NCBI GenBank assembly: GCA_964384585.1
Contig: CAYLME010000023.1
Coordinates: 1-30,468, forward strand
Origin: DASTYK01 sp964384585
GTDB lineage: Bacteria > Gemmatimonadota > Gemmatimonadetes > Longimicrobiales > RSA9
Direction of reading: 5' to 3'
Length of the DNA: 30,468 nt
Shown piece by piece: positions 1 through 7,711 of this stretch. Below the pieces are notes generated by a model that was not told the origin of the DNA, searched no databases, and saw only the letters and a list, made by a program, of their open reading frames with translations. Position numbers and translations under genes: made by a program. Every line of letters starts with the position of its first letter. The first letter of the stretch is position 1.

Positions 1-1045
1 CGCTGCGGAAGTCCTGGTAGACGCCCGGCCGGTAGAAGAAGAGCAGTCCCGCGAAGATCGAGAGCAGCGCGAGGTTGATGATGGATGCGCCCGCCTGGCG
101 TGCGAGGCTGCCGCTGCCCTCCCCCATCGCGCCGATCGACACCAGGTGTTCCCTGTAGGCGGCAACACGCGCAGCATCGTCCTCACGCACGGGCTCGTGC
201 GCGGCCAGGATGCGCTCGCCGCGCAGCACCTCGCCCTTCGTCGTGGACACGGCCGCACGCGCGCGGGCACGCGCGGTATCGGTCGCCGCGGCATCCAGTC
301 GCAGGCTCGGCCGGAAGAAGCGGACGAGGACCAGGTGCTGGACATCCGAAAGACCCGCTGGTGCGCTCCATGGGATGTTGCCACGCGCGGCGTCGTAGAC
401 GTTCGCCTGCGTGCGCACGGAATCCCGGTCCACGAGTCGGTCGCGCTCGCCGCCCGTGATGCGCAACTGGCTCGCGCGCAGCCCTTCGAGATCCGAGGTG
501 CGGGCAACACCGCCCGGCAAAACGTTGCGGATGGTCCGCTCCAGCGACGTCTGCAGCGCGCGCCGATTGTTATCCGTACGCAGCAGCGCGATGAACTCGT
601 CCGTCGGCGTGATGCCGTAGGCCGACAGCACGTCGCGCATCTCGTTGCGAACCGTCAGATCCGAACCGCCGGTCGTTGCGGCGCTGTCCACGTAGCCGAG
701 GAACATGCGCACGGAGCGCAGCATGGAGTCCGCGGCTGTCGCATCGATCGTGAAGATCGGCGGCACGCTCGCAGCCGCTTCCTCGCGCTCCTGGCGCAGC
801 TCCACGTCCGACTTGGCGAGCGGGAAGGAGACCTGCGCGATGATGTCCGACTCGGGCACCATCCCGACTTCCACGACGGGGAAGTCCGGCACGCTGGTCG
901 CCGGGAAGAGCATCGAGACGAGCAGCACGAGCGCGAGGAGGACGACGACACGTGCGCCGTGATAGGCCCACGTGCCAAACCCTGCGCCGCTCGGTCGCGG
1001 CGTGCTCAGGGTGTCGAGAAACTCCTCGGCCCGTTGCGGGGTCAC
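1..1045 (-). CDS. 7TM-HD membrane phosphodiesterase, N-terminal part (PgpH-like)
   Basis: This is the N-terminal 348 residues of a membrane protein whose end lies beyond the left edge. A short cytoplasmic tail is followed by a membrane segment at about residues 32-48. A long extracytoplasmic region of about 270 residues comes next, and a second membrane segment begins near residue 320. This layout, with phoH directly upstream, is that of 7TMR-HDED/7TM-HD proteins such as PgpH, which degrade cyclic di-AMP in Firmicutes. The catalytic HD domain is outside the window, so the activity is inferred. The GTG start overlaps the phoH stop codon and has GGAGG seven bases upstream, so the two genes are probably translationally coupled. 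The usual next gene in such clusters, ybeY, would lie off the edge and cannot be checked. Confidence 0.85.
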   Translation of the reverse strand, partial: MTPQRAEEFLDTLSTPRPSGAGFGTWAYHGARVVVLLALVLLVSMLFPATSVPDFPVVEVGMVPESDIIAQVSFPLAKSDVELRQEREEAAASVPPIFTIDATAADSMLRSVRMFLGYVDSAATTGGSDLTVRNEMRDVLSAYGITPTDEFIALLRTDNNRRALQTSLERTIRNVLPGGVARTSDLEGLRASQLRITGGERDRLVDRDSVRTQANVYDAARGNIPWSAPAGLSDVQHLVLVRFFRPSLRLDAAATDTARARARAAVSTTKGEVLRGERILAAHEPVREDDAARVAAYREHLVSIGAMGEGSGSLARQAGASIINLALLSIFAGLLFFYRPGVYQDFRS

Positions 1046-2034
1046 TACTCGTCCTCCGCCCGGGCCTCGTCGGCCGCGTACGCCAGGATGATGTCCTTCA
1101 CGAGACGATGACGCACGACGTCCAGCTCATCGAGGTAGACCGTCGCGATGCCATCGATGCCGGCCAGGATGCGCTCGACCTGCAGCAGCCCGGAATTGAC
1201 GTGCTTCGGCAGGTCGATCTGCGTCTTGTCTCCCGTGATCACGACGCGCGAGTTGAGACCGATGCGCGTCAGGAACATCTTCATCTGCGCTTCGGTCGCG
1301 TTCTGCGCCTCGTCCAGGATCACGAACGCATCGGACAGCGTGCGGCCCCGCATGTAGGCGAGCGGCGCGATCTCGATCGTGCGCGACTCGATCGCACGCT
1401 GCACCCAGTCCGCGGGCATCACGTCATCCAGTGCATCGTAGAGCGGACGGAGGTACGGATCGACCTTTTCCTGCAGGTCGCCCGGCAGGAAGCCGAGCTT
1501 CTCGCCCGCTTCCACGGCAGGTCGCGCGAGCACGATGCGCTTCACCCGGTTCTTGCGCAGCGCGTCGACCGCCGCGGCCACGGCGAGGTACGTCTTGCCG
1601 GTGCCTGCGGGTCCGATCGCGATCACGATGTCGTGCTTCGCCAGCGCCTCCAGGTACGCGCTCTGCCCGGTGGACTTCGCGGCGATCAGCTTCTTGAGGC
1701 CGGCGAGCAGCACCTGCGGCTCCGCCGTCGCCTCGGGCATGCCGTTGCCGCGCTGGCTCCTGCGTGCACCGCCGGCACCGCCCCACTGCCGGCGAATGTC
1801 CTCCACGTCGAAGGGCTGGCCGACGCGCGAGAGGTTGACGAGTCGCTCGGCGACCGGCGTCGCACGCTCGACCGCTTCGACATCGCCGGACAGGATCAGG
1901 TGATCGCCGCGCAGGATCACGCGGATGCCCGCGAGGCGGGCGAGTTCCTGCAGGTTCGCGTCGTTCACGCCGGCGAGCAGCAGGTAATCTGCGCCCTCCG
2001 CGGCGACGCGATGCTCCACGTTCGTGCTAGCCAA
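1045..2034 (-). CDS. phoH: PhoH-family ATPase (YbeZ-like)
   Basis: A predicted cytoplasmic P-loop ATPase of the PhoH/YbeZ family, about 329 residues, the normal length. The Walker A motif GPAGTGKT is at residues 141-148 and the Walker B motif VILDEAQN begins near 238. The first 80 residues form the small N-terminal KH-like domain typical of this group. YbeZ proteins are linked to ribosome and RNA metabolism together with YbeY. The chosen start is a TTG overlapping the aspS stop, with AAGGAG six bases upstream. A GTG five codons later is possible. A longer frame reaching position 2121 would overlap aspS by about 95 bases and is unlikely. It sits between aspS and a 7TM-HD gene, a common bacterial arrangement for the phoH/7TM-HD pair. 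Confidence 0.93.
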   Translation of the reverse strand: MASTNVEHRVAAEGADYLLLAGVNDANLQELARLAGIRVILRGDHLILSGDVEAVERATPVAERLVNLSRVGQPFDVEDIRRQWGGAGGARRSQRGNGMPEATAEPQVLLAGLKKLIAAKSTGQSAYLEALAKHDIVIAIGPAGTGKTYLAVAAAVDALRKNRVKRIVLARPAVEAGEKLGFLPGDLQEKVDPYLRPLYDALDDVMPADWVQRAIESRTIEIAPLAYMRGRTLSDAFVILDEAQNATEAQMKMFLTRIGLNSRVVITGDKTQIDLPKHVNSGLLQVERILAGIDGIATVYLDELDVVRHRLVKDIILAYAADEARAEDE

Positions 2035-3916
2035 CGACTTCTCCTTGCTCCAGTACTCCAATGTGCAGGTCGCGCAGTTCCTCATCGGACACCGGCGCGG
2101 GCGCACCCTCGAACAGTGCACGCGCGGCCGTCGTCTTCGGGAATGCGATCACGTCACGCAGACTGGCTGCTCCCGCGAGCAGCATGACCAGCCGGTCGAA
2201 TCCGAAGGCGAAGCCGCCGTGCGGCGGCACGCCGTAGCGGAACGCCTCCAGCAGGAAGCCGAACTTCTGCTCGGCCGCTTCCTCGTCCAGCCCGAGCGCA
2301 CGGAAAAGGTGCCGCTGCACGCGGGCGTCATGGATCCGGATGGAGCCGCTGGCGAGTTCGTTGCCATTGTACACCGCGTCGTATGCGCGGGACCGCAGGT
2401 GCCGGCCGAACAGTGCCTCCGCACCGGCGCGGTCCAGGAACCCGCCGGCAGTCGCCTCCAGCAGCACCGGCACATCCTCCGGATGCGGCGCAGTGAACGG
2501 ATGGTGCGCGGCCATGAGCCGGCCTGCCTCGTCGTCCCACTCGAACAGCGGGAACTCGGTGACCCAGAGCCAGGCGTGCGGCTGCTCCTGAGGTACCCCG
2601 GCACGCTCGATCAGGTGCAGTCTGAGCGCGCCGAGTGCCCGCTCGGCGCCCGGGGCCCCGGCCGCGGGCGCCGCAGGCGACAGGCCGCGGAACCGGCCCA
2701 CGACCACGACCAGCAGGTCGCCGGACTGCATGCCCGTTGCCTGCATGAGGCGCTCCGCGAGGCCCGCGTCCAGCCCCTTCGCGAACTGGCCGCTGAAGCC
2801 GTCCTCGCCGCGCTTGAGCCAGAGCGCGCCGGCCGCGCCGTTGCGGCGTGCGACGGGCGCCAGCTCGTCGAGTTCCTTGCGCGAGAGGGCTGCGCCGCCG
2901 GGCACGACGATCGCCCGGATCCGCTCGGTCGTGCCCGACGTCGCCTGGAAGACGCCGAACGAAGACGCCTGCAACAGCTCGGTCAGGTCGAGGAAGGCGA
3001 GGCCGTAGCGCGTGTCCGGCTTGTCGGTGCCGTAGCGATCCAGTGCCTCGGCAAAGGTCATCCGCGCGAACGGCAGCGGATACAGCGTGCCCAGGATCCC
3101 GGCGTGGATGGCGGAGACCATCGATTCGGCCGCGGCGAAGACGTCGTCCTCACTGACGAACGCCATCTCGGCATCGATCTGCGTGAACTCCGGCTGGCGG
3201 TCGGCGCGCAGGTCCTCGTCGCGCAGGCATTTCGCGATCTGGAAGTAGCGGTCGTAGCCGGAGACCATGAGCAGCTGCTTGTAGATCTGCGGCGACTGCG
3301 GAAGCGCGTAGAACTCGCCCGGATGGACGCGGCTCGGCACCAGGTAGTCGCGCGCGCCCTCGGGCGTGCGCCGCGTCAGCATCGGCGTATCCACTTCCCA
3401 GAAGCCGAGCGACGTCAGGTGCTGGCGCACGATCTGAGCGAGTCGGTGGCGCAATTCGAGGTTGCGCTGCAGCTCGTCGCGGCGGAGGTCGAGATAACGG
3501 TAGCGCAGGCGCAGATCCTCGGACGCCAGCTCCTCATCGGCACCGCGCGCAACGAGGATCGGCGGCGTGGCCGATTCGGCAAGCACGGTGAGCCCGTCCA
3601 CCTGGACCTCGACGCCACCGGTCGGCATGTCGGCGTTGACCATGCCGGGGGGCCGCTCGTGGACCGCGCCCTCGACCTGGATCACCCACTCCGGCGAGAG
3701 GTACGCTGCCCGCTCCATCACGTCGGCTGGCGTCCATTCGGGGCCGAACGACAGCTGGACACGTCCGGAGCGGTCGCGCAGATCGACGAAAACCAGGCCA
3801 CCCAGGTCGCGGCGGCGGTGTACCCAGCCGGCCAGGCGCACGCGCCGGCCAGCATCGGTCGGGCGCAACGCGCCCGGCTGATCGCTTCTATACGATGTCG
3901 TAGACTCGACGTTCAT
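2027..3916 (-). CDS. aspS: Aspartate--tRNA ligase (AspRS)
   Basis: A class II aminoacyl-tRNA synthetase of 629 residues that charges tRNA with aspartate. The N-terminal OB-fold anticodon-binding domain contains GWVHRRRDLGG at residues 30-40. The class II motif 2 region has RDEDLRADRQPEF at 232-244, and motif 3 (GFAFGFDRLVMLLAG) lies near the C-terminus. A bacterial GAD insertion sits between them. It is slightly longer than the usual 590 or so residues, partly from an alanine/proline-rich stretch near residue 425. The start at 3916 (MNVES) was chosen because it places the OB-fold at the family's usual distance; the frame stays open for 20 more codons to an ATG at 3976. Residue L38 resembles tRNA-Asp-specific enzymes, whereas G91 resembles enzymes that also charge tRNA-Asn, so the specificity is unclear. 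It is the first gene of the aspS-phoH-7TM-HD group. Confidence 0.96.
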   Translation of the reverse strand: MNVESTTSYRSDQPGALRPTDAGRRVRLAGWVHRRRDLGGLVFVDLRDRSGRVQLSFGPEWTPADVMERAAYLSPEWVIQVEGAVHERPPGMVNADMPTGGVEVQVDGLTVLAESATPPILVARGADEELASEDLRLRYRYLDLRRDELQRNLELRHRLAQIVRQHLTSLGFWEVDTPMLTRRTPEGARDYLVPSRVHPGEFYALPQSPQIYKQLLMVSGYDRYFQIAKCLRDEDLRADRQPEFTQIDAEMAFVSEDDVFAAAESMVSAIHAGILGTLYPLPFARMTFAEALDRYGTDKPDTRYGLAFLDLTELLQASSFGVFQATSGTTERIRAIVVPGGAALSRKELDELAPVARRNGAAGALWLKRGEDGFSGQFAKGLDAGLAERLMQATGMQSGDLLVVVVGRFRGLSPAAPAAGAPGAERALGALRLHLIERAGVPQEQPHAWLWVTEFPLFEWDDEAGRLMAAHHPFTAPHPEDVPVLLEATAGGFLDRAGAEALFGRHLRSRAYDAVYNGNELASGSIRIHDARVQRHLFRALGLDEEAAEQKFGFLLEAFRYGVPPHGGFAFGFDRLVMLLAGAASLRDVIAFPKTTAARALFEGAPAPVSDEELRDLHIGVLEQGEVVG

Positions 3917-4082
3917 GCTCCCAGCGTTCTCCGAGCGCACAAAAAGGTAAAGATGACGGCCGGCCGGAGGGGCCACAAGCGCAGGGCCTGCCAGGCGGAC
4001 CGACGGCCGCCCGGCATGTCACCAGGCGACCGCATCATCCCGGACAGGCCCGTCGTGGCTGACCCGGGCGCCCGGGGCCGCT

Positions 4083-4088
4083 AGATTA
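4083..4088 (+). promoter_or_regulatory. Candidate -10 element upstream of the 125-residue hypothetical gene
   Basis: TAGATT matches the sigma-70 -10 consensus in four of six bases, including the key TA and final T. It lies only six bases before the ATG at 4095. A weak -35-like CTGACC is about 18 bases upstream in very GC-rich sequence. If it is real, the transcript would begin at or next to the start codon. No clear ribosome-binding site is present, which agrees with a leaderless message but does not prove it. Confidence 0.3.
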
Positions 4089-4094
4089 CCGGAT

Positions 4095-4472
4095 ATGGCA
4101 GGAAAACTGAGTCCCCGGGCGCAGACCCGGATGGCAGAACTGAGCGAGCTCGACCGGCGGGTCCAGACCACCCATGGCCTGGTCGAGCAGTACGCGGTCG
4201 CGCGCGCGAACCTCGAGACCCTCGAGATCCCGCTTCGCCGCAACTTCAGCAAGCTGAAGATGCATTTCATGGGTGCCGGCCTCGACAGCATGTCGCAGCT
4301 GGCGGGCTCCATGGAGATGACGATTCGCCGGGGCATGGCCCAGGCCGCGAAGACGCGCATCATGCGCGAGGCGGTCGGGAGCATGCGCTTTCAGCTGGAG
4401 CTGGAACAGCGATCGGTGATGACGGCGGAGCGGGAGCGCGAGGCGTCAGAAGCGGAGTCCGGCGAGAGCTGA
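4095..4472 (+). CDS. Small helical protein of unknown function
   Basis: I do not recognise this 125-residue protein. It is hydrophilic and predicted to be almost entirely alpha-helical, with no signal peptide or membrane segment. It contains a likely coiled-coil region rich in Arg, Glu, Met and Leu, and an acidic Glu/Ser tail (EREREASEAESGES). A conserved-looking core at residues 46-75 combines basic and hydrophobic residues (PLRRNFSKLKMHFMG). Codon choice resembles neighbouring real genes, which supports it being coding. It is divergent from aspS and convergent with the EIIA gene, ending 10 bases from that gene's end. A structural or nucleoid/envelope-associated role is possible, but nothing in the sequence settles it. 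Confidence 0.7.
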   Translation: MAGKLSPRAQTRMAELSELDRRVQTTHGLVEQYAVARANLETLEIPLRRNFSKLKMHFMGAGLDSMSQLAGSMEMTIRRGMAQAAKTRIMREAVGSMRFQLELEQRSVMTAEREREASEAESGES

Positions 4473-4482
4473 GGGCGACCGC

Positions 4483-4935
4483 TCAGGTCGCTTCCGCTTC
4501 CCCCAGCACCTGCAGGAACTCGTCCGCGTCACGCGCGGCGATCAGTCGCTCGCGCACCTCGTCGCGGCGTACGATGCGCGAGATCCGCGAGAGTGCCTTG
4601 ATGTGGGGGCCGGCCGCGGACTCGGGGCCGACGAGCAGGAACACGAGCGAGACCGGCTGGCCGTCGAGGGCGTCGAAATCGACCGGAGCGTTCATCCGGC
4701 CGGCCGCCATGCGCAGCTCGCCGACAGCTGCCGACTTGCCATGCGGAATCGCAACGCCGTGGCCGATGCCGGTCGAGAGGACGGCTTCACGCTCGCGCAC
4801 GGCGCGCAGCACCTCGTCGTGATCCTCCGGGTCCCCCGAGACGACGTCCACGAGCTCGCGCAGCAACTCTTCCTTTGAACGTGCCTCGAGCGGAATCTTT
4901 ATCCGCTCCGGCGTCAGCAGTTCGGTCAGGAGCAA
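4483..4935 (-). CDS. PTS EIIA domain protein (fructose/nitrogen type, PtsN-like)
   Basis: A single-domain phosphotransferase EIIA protein of 150 residues, the usual size for PtsN/EIIA-Ntr. The phosphorylated histidine is predicted to be H65 in GIGHGVAIPHGKS (residues 56-68), and the LVFLLVGP strand before the C-terminal helices also fits the family. In canonical systems EI and HPr phosphorylate it; the stand-alone forms regulate nitrogen, potassium or sugar responses rather than transporting sugar. No PTS EIIB/EIIC, HPr or EI gene is nearby, which favours a regulatory role. The start is a TTG with GAGG a few bases upstream; no better start is seen in this frame. It is divergent from rlmN across about 115 bases. 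Confidence 0.88.
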   Translation of the reverse strand: MLLTELLTPERIKIPLEARSKEELLRELVDVVSGDPEDHDEVLRAVREREAVLSTGIGHGVAIPHGKSAAVGELRMAAGRMNAPVDFDALDGQPVSLVFLLVGPESAAGPHIKALSRISRIVRRDEVRERLIAARDADEFLQVLGEAEAT

Positions 4936-5016
4936 AACGACCTCGTACGCGATGCCGCAGGTTACCGGAATCGTTCGGAACGGGTTAACCTAAACGGCAG
5001 TACCATCAGCAGCAAG

Positions 5017-5034
5017 CTGGTCCGTACGAACCAG
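5017..5034. promoter_or_regulatory. 18-bp near-perfect palindrome upstream of rlmN
   Basis: CTGGTCCGTACGAACCAG reads the same on both strands apart from one mismatched base pair. It ends 17 bases before the rlmN ATG, in the gap divergent from the EIIA gene. It could be a repressor operator or an mRNA hairpin next to the rlmN ribosome-binding region. Its right half (GAACC) resembles part of the candidate operator near lexA. No binding protein can be assigned from sequence. Confidence 0.4.
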
Positions 5035-5051
5035 ATGGGGCGACGTCAGGC

Positions 5052-6170
5052 ATGACACAGGACACCGACACACGCAGCGATCTGCTCGAGCTGCCGGCTT
5101 CGGACGCCGAGGCGGCGCTGCGCGCGCACTTCGAGGCGCGCGGCCAGCCCGGCTATCGTGTCCGCCAGGCACTCACGTGGCTCTACGAGCGGGATGCCAT
5201 GTCCTTCGAGGAGATGAGCGACCTGCCCGCAGCGGAGCGTGCGGCACTGAGCGACGCGTTCCGGCTGAACGCGCCGGCGCTCGCGCGTGCCGAACGTTCA
5301 ACCGACGGTACCGTCAAGCACCTGTGGCAGCTCGACGACCACGAGCTGATCGAGTCCGTTCTCATCCCCTCGCGCGACCGGCTGACACTCTGCATCTCAT
5401 CGCAGGCGGGGTGCGCAATGGCGTGCACCTTCTGTGCGACCGGCTGGTCCGGCTACCGTCGGCAGCTTACGGCCGGTGAGATCGTCGCACAGTTCCGGGG
5501 CGCGCGCCGCTACGCTGCCGAGCACGGCATGGGCGCGATCACGAACGTGGTGTTCATGGGCATGGGCGAGCCGCTCATGAACCGCCGCCACCTCTTCCCC
5601 GCGCTGACGCTGCTCAACAGCGCCTATGGTCTCGGTGCCCGGCGCATCACGATCTCGACCGTCGGCGTGGTGCCGGGCATTCTCGAGCTGGCCGATCGCC
5701 CCGAACAATTCCGCCTGGCCGTCTCGCTGCATGCGCCGACCCACGAGCTGCGACAGGAGATCGTGCCGCTCGAGAAGAAGCACCCGCTGCCTGAGCTGAT
5801 GGATGCCCTGCGTCGCTTCGAGCAGGCCGGTGGCCGCCGCATCACGTTCGAGTACGTGCTGATCGACGGCGTGAACGATGCACCCGAACATGCCCGCGCC
5901 CTCGTGCAGCTGATCCGCGGCTTCCCGTCGCACGTGAACCTGATCCCCTACAACCCGATCCCCGGTCCGGACTGGAAGACGTCGAAGCCGGCAGCAATGC
6001 AGCGCTTCCTGCAGATCCTGGAGGAGAGTGGCGTTGCGGCGACGATCCGCACCCCGCGCGGAAAGGACATCGCCGCCGCCTGTGGACAGCTGCGTGCGGA
6101 GCATGCCGTCAAGCCGCCCAGGCCGTATGTGGAACTGACGAAGCGGCGCGCGACGGAAGAGGTGTCGTAG
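5052..6170 (+). CDS. rlmN: Dual-specificity 23S rRNA/tRNA adenine-C2 methyltransferase (RlmN)
   Basis: A radical-SAM enzyme of 372 residues that methylates carbon 2 of A2503 in 23S rRNA and of A37 in some tRNAs. The iron-sulfur cluster motif CxxxCxxC is at C121, C125 and C128 in QAGCAMACTFCATG. The two catalytic cysteines expected from E. coli RlmN are both present: C114, and C344 in AAACGQLR near the C-terminus. VFMGMGEPLMN at 167-177 binds SAM. Having both catalytic cysteines makes RlmN much more likely than an inactive relative, and no Cfr-specific signs are seen. The ATG at 5052 has only a weak AGG upstream. The gene stands alone on its strand, convergent with the LytR_C gene. Confidence 0.96.
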   Translation: MTQDTDTRSDLLELPASDAEAALRAHFEARGQPGYRVRQALTWLYERDAMSFEEMSDLPAAERAALSDAFRLNAPALARAERSTDGTVKHLWQLDDHELIESVLIPSRDRLTLCISSQAGCAMACTFCATGWSGYRRQLTAGEIVAQFRGARRYAAEHGMGAITNVVFMGMGEPLMNRRHLFPALTLLNSAYGLGARRITISTVGVVPGILELADRPEQFRLAVSLHAPTHELRQEIVPLEKKHPLPELMDALRRFEQAGGRRITFEYVLIDGVNDAPEHARALVQLIRGFPSHVNLIPYNPIPGPDWKTSKPAAMQRFLQILEESGVAATIRTPRGKDIAAACGQLRAEHAVKPPRPYVELTKRRATEEVS

Positions 6171-6190
6171 ACGGATTGATCTACCACGAA

Positions 6191-6204
6191 GAGCACAGAG
6201 CACA
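6191..6204. repeat. Two tandem copies of a 7-bp unit in a convergent gap
   Basis: GAGCACA occurs twice in direct tandem in the 123-base gap between rlmN and the LytR_C gene. The flanking sequence (ACCACGAA before, CCGAGG after) resembles low-complexity intergenic repeats seen in many bacterial genomes, but two copies are too few to assign a family. No convincing terminator hairpin was seen in this gap. Confidence 0.3.
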
Positions 6205-6293
6205 CCGAGGTTCTTGCGGGTGCGTCTGCCTGTCCGAGTGCGAATCAACCACAAGTGCGGTGCGAGTACCGGCGCCTTCTCAGTCCCCGCCGT

Positions 6294-6734
6294 TCAATCC
6301 GGCGCGTCTTCTTCCCAGTCCTTCCCCAGCACCACCGTAACCTCCAGATACAGCGTCGTGTCCATTGCCGTATGCACACGCGTGATACCGATCGCCCGTG
6401 CCACCGCCCGTGCGGTTTCAATTCGTCCGGTCCGATCGAGTACGTAGCTCGTGTCCGTCTGAGCACGCGCGTTGCCGAAGTACACGACGTCGTATCCGCT
6501 GTCGCGCAGCCTGCCTGTGACATCGCGGGCGAGTCCGGCACGGCCGGCGCCGTTCAGCACTTCGACGCGCGTCGCGCGGCCGCGGTTCAGGTAGTCGTTG
6601 GCAGCGATCGAGTCGGGCGAGTCGGCGCCGGAGCCGGGTGTGCGCAGGCGTACCCCGAGCAGTGCCGAAACGGCGAATGCGAGCACCGCGGTCCCGGTGA
6701 TGACCAGGAGGATGCGTTCAGTGCGCGCTTGCAC
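6294..6734 (-). CDS. LytR C-terminal-domain membrane-anchored protein
   Basis: A 146-residue protein with one N-terminal membrane segment (residues about 8-28) followed by a Ser/Asp-rich linker and a LytR_C domain (about 55-142). The domain begins with the characteristic strand VEVLNGAGRAGLA and continues with a GYDVVYFGNA segment. LytR_C domains are found at the end of LCP cell-wall ligases and as free-standing exported proteins; their molecular role is not established. Here the catalytic LCP domain is absent, so it is not itself a wall-polymer ligase. The GTG start overlaps the end of the upstream yqeK-like gene by 17 bases, implying coupled translation as the last gene of the pan operon. 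Confidence 0.85.
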   Translation of the reverse strand: MQARTERILLVITGTAVLAFAVSALLGVRLRTPGSGADSPDSIAANDYLNRGRATRVEVLNGAGRAGLARDVTGRLRDSGYDVVYFGNARAQTDTSYVLDRTGRIETARAVARAIGITRVHTAMDTTLYLEVTVVLGKDWEEDAPD

Positions 6735-7329
6735 GCTGTTCGGCGGCGAGGGTGTTCCAGAAGCCGACAGTGCGCGGGTGGATACTGCTGCCGGCTTCCA
6801 TCAGATGGACGATCCGTGATCGCACGATATCGCTGACGACCTCGTCGATCGCGTGCGGCATGCGCGCACGCAGGACGGCACGCATTCCCGGGTTGAAGCG
6901 GCGCCCGGGCTCGAGGAAGTCGGCGGCGTAGAGCGCGCGACCGAGTGTGTCGAACGATGCGTCGCCGAGCGTGTGGAACGCGACGGCTTTCAGCAGCTCC
7001 TCGTCATCCATGCCCTGCGCGCGGAGCAGCGTCGCGGCGGCAGGTCCATGAAGGAGCTTTCCGGGCAGGCCGTCGAACTCGGCGCCGGCGTGCGGTCGCA
7101 GCTCGTCGGGAGGTGCGTCGCGGACGACGTCGTGCAGCCAGGCGGCTGCACGCCAGCGGCGCCGGTCATGATCGTGCAGTCCCAGCTCGAGCGCCCAGCG
7201 GTCCATGAGGTGTGCGACGCGCGCGATATGGGCGCGGCGGGCATCTCCCGCACGCGCCCAGTCCGGCAACCGGCCGTCGGCTGCCGCGTCAAGCAACGTG
7301 TCGCTTCTGCGCGATCCGGTTGTCGGCAT
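6718..7329 (-). CDS. yqeK: HD-domain hydrolase, YqeK-like (Ap4A hydrolase)
   Basis: A 203-residue HD-domain protein. The metal-binding pattern is H40, H66-D67 in WLHDVVRD, H94 in LLHGPAA, H119 in AFHTLGD and D137 in YAADFLEPGR. The HGPAA, HT-G and AADFLEPGR blocks match YqeK, the symmetrical diadenosine-tetraphosphate hydrolase. YqeK often sits beside nadD and rsfS; neither is here, and it instead follows panD. The frame is open upstream. I chose the ATG at 7329, which overlaps panD by 41 bases. A TTG at 7296, nearly abutting the panD end, is the main alternative. Function by family is likely; the substrate is inferred. Confidence 0.82.
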   Translation of the reverse strand: MPTTGSRRSDTLLDAAADGRLPDWARAGDARRAHIARVAHLMDRWALELGLHDHDRRRWRAAAWLHDVVRDAPPDELRPHAGAEFDGLPGKLLHGPAAATLLRAQGMDDEELLKAVAFHTLGDASFDTLGRALYAADFLEPGRRFNPGMRAVLRARMPHAIDEVVSDIVRSRIVHLMEAGSSIHPRTVGFWNTLAAEQRASAH

Positions 7330-7654
7330 CGACGAATACGAACCTCGGCTCGAAGTCGGCGAGCTCTGCCTCGTCGTATTCCCCGTAGCTGAAGATGATG
7401 ATCGTATCACCGGGCTGCACCAGGCGCGCAGCCGCGCCGTTGACGATGATGTCGCCGGAGTTCGGGCGTCCCTCGATCGCGTACGTGACGAAGCGCTCGC
7501 CGTTGTTCACGTCCACGACATGCACCTGCTCGTACACCTTGATATCGGCCGCTTCGAGGAGGATCGGATCGATCGTGATCGAGCCCTCATAGGCCAGATG
7601 CGCGTCCGTCACCGTCGCGCGGTGGATCTTCGATTTGCACATGGTGCGTCGCAT
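7289..7654 (-). CDS. panD: Aspartate 1-decarboxylase (PanD)
   Basis: Converts L-aspartate to beta-alanine for pantothenate synthesis. The 121-residue proenzyme begins MRRTMCKSKIHRATVTDA, the standard PanD N-terminus. It has the self-cleavage site Gly24-Ser25 in YEGSITID, where Ser25 becomes the pyruvoyl cofactor. The conserved NGAAARLVQPGD region is also present. The start at 7654 has AGGGG five bases upstream and matches family length; an ATG five codons earlier has no ribosome-binding site. It lies 57 bases after panC and overlaps the yqeK-like gene, placing it third in the panB-panC-panD operon. E. coli PanD needs a separate maturation factor (PanM), which is not seen here. Confidence 0.96.
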   Translation of the reverse strand: MRRTMCKSKIHRATVTDAHLAYEGSITIDPILLEAADIKVYEQVHVVDVNNGERFVTYAIEGRPNSGDIIVNGAAARLVQPGDTIIIFSYGEYDEAELADFEPRFVFVDADNRIAQKRHVA

Positions 7655-7711
7655 GGGCGCCCCTGTCATCCTGTCGATCAGTCCGGGACGGGCCGGTACG
7701 GTCGAGCCGGC

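Noticed and set aside
146..1111. A 321-codon plus-strand frame at the left edge.
   Set aside because: The minus strand encodes a coherent membrane protein here, with correct start, ribosome-binding site and two membrane segments.
2024..4084. A 686-codon open frame on the plus strand opposite aspS.
   Set aside because: Entirely antisense to a complete AspRS with all class II motifs; composition and lack of any motif mark it as a GC artefact.
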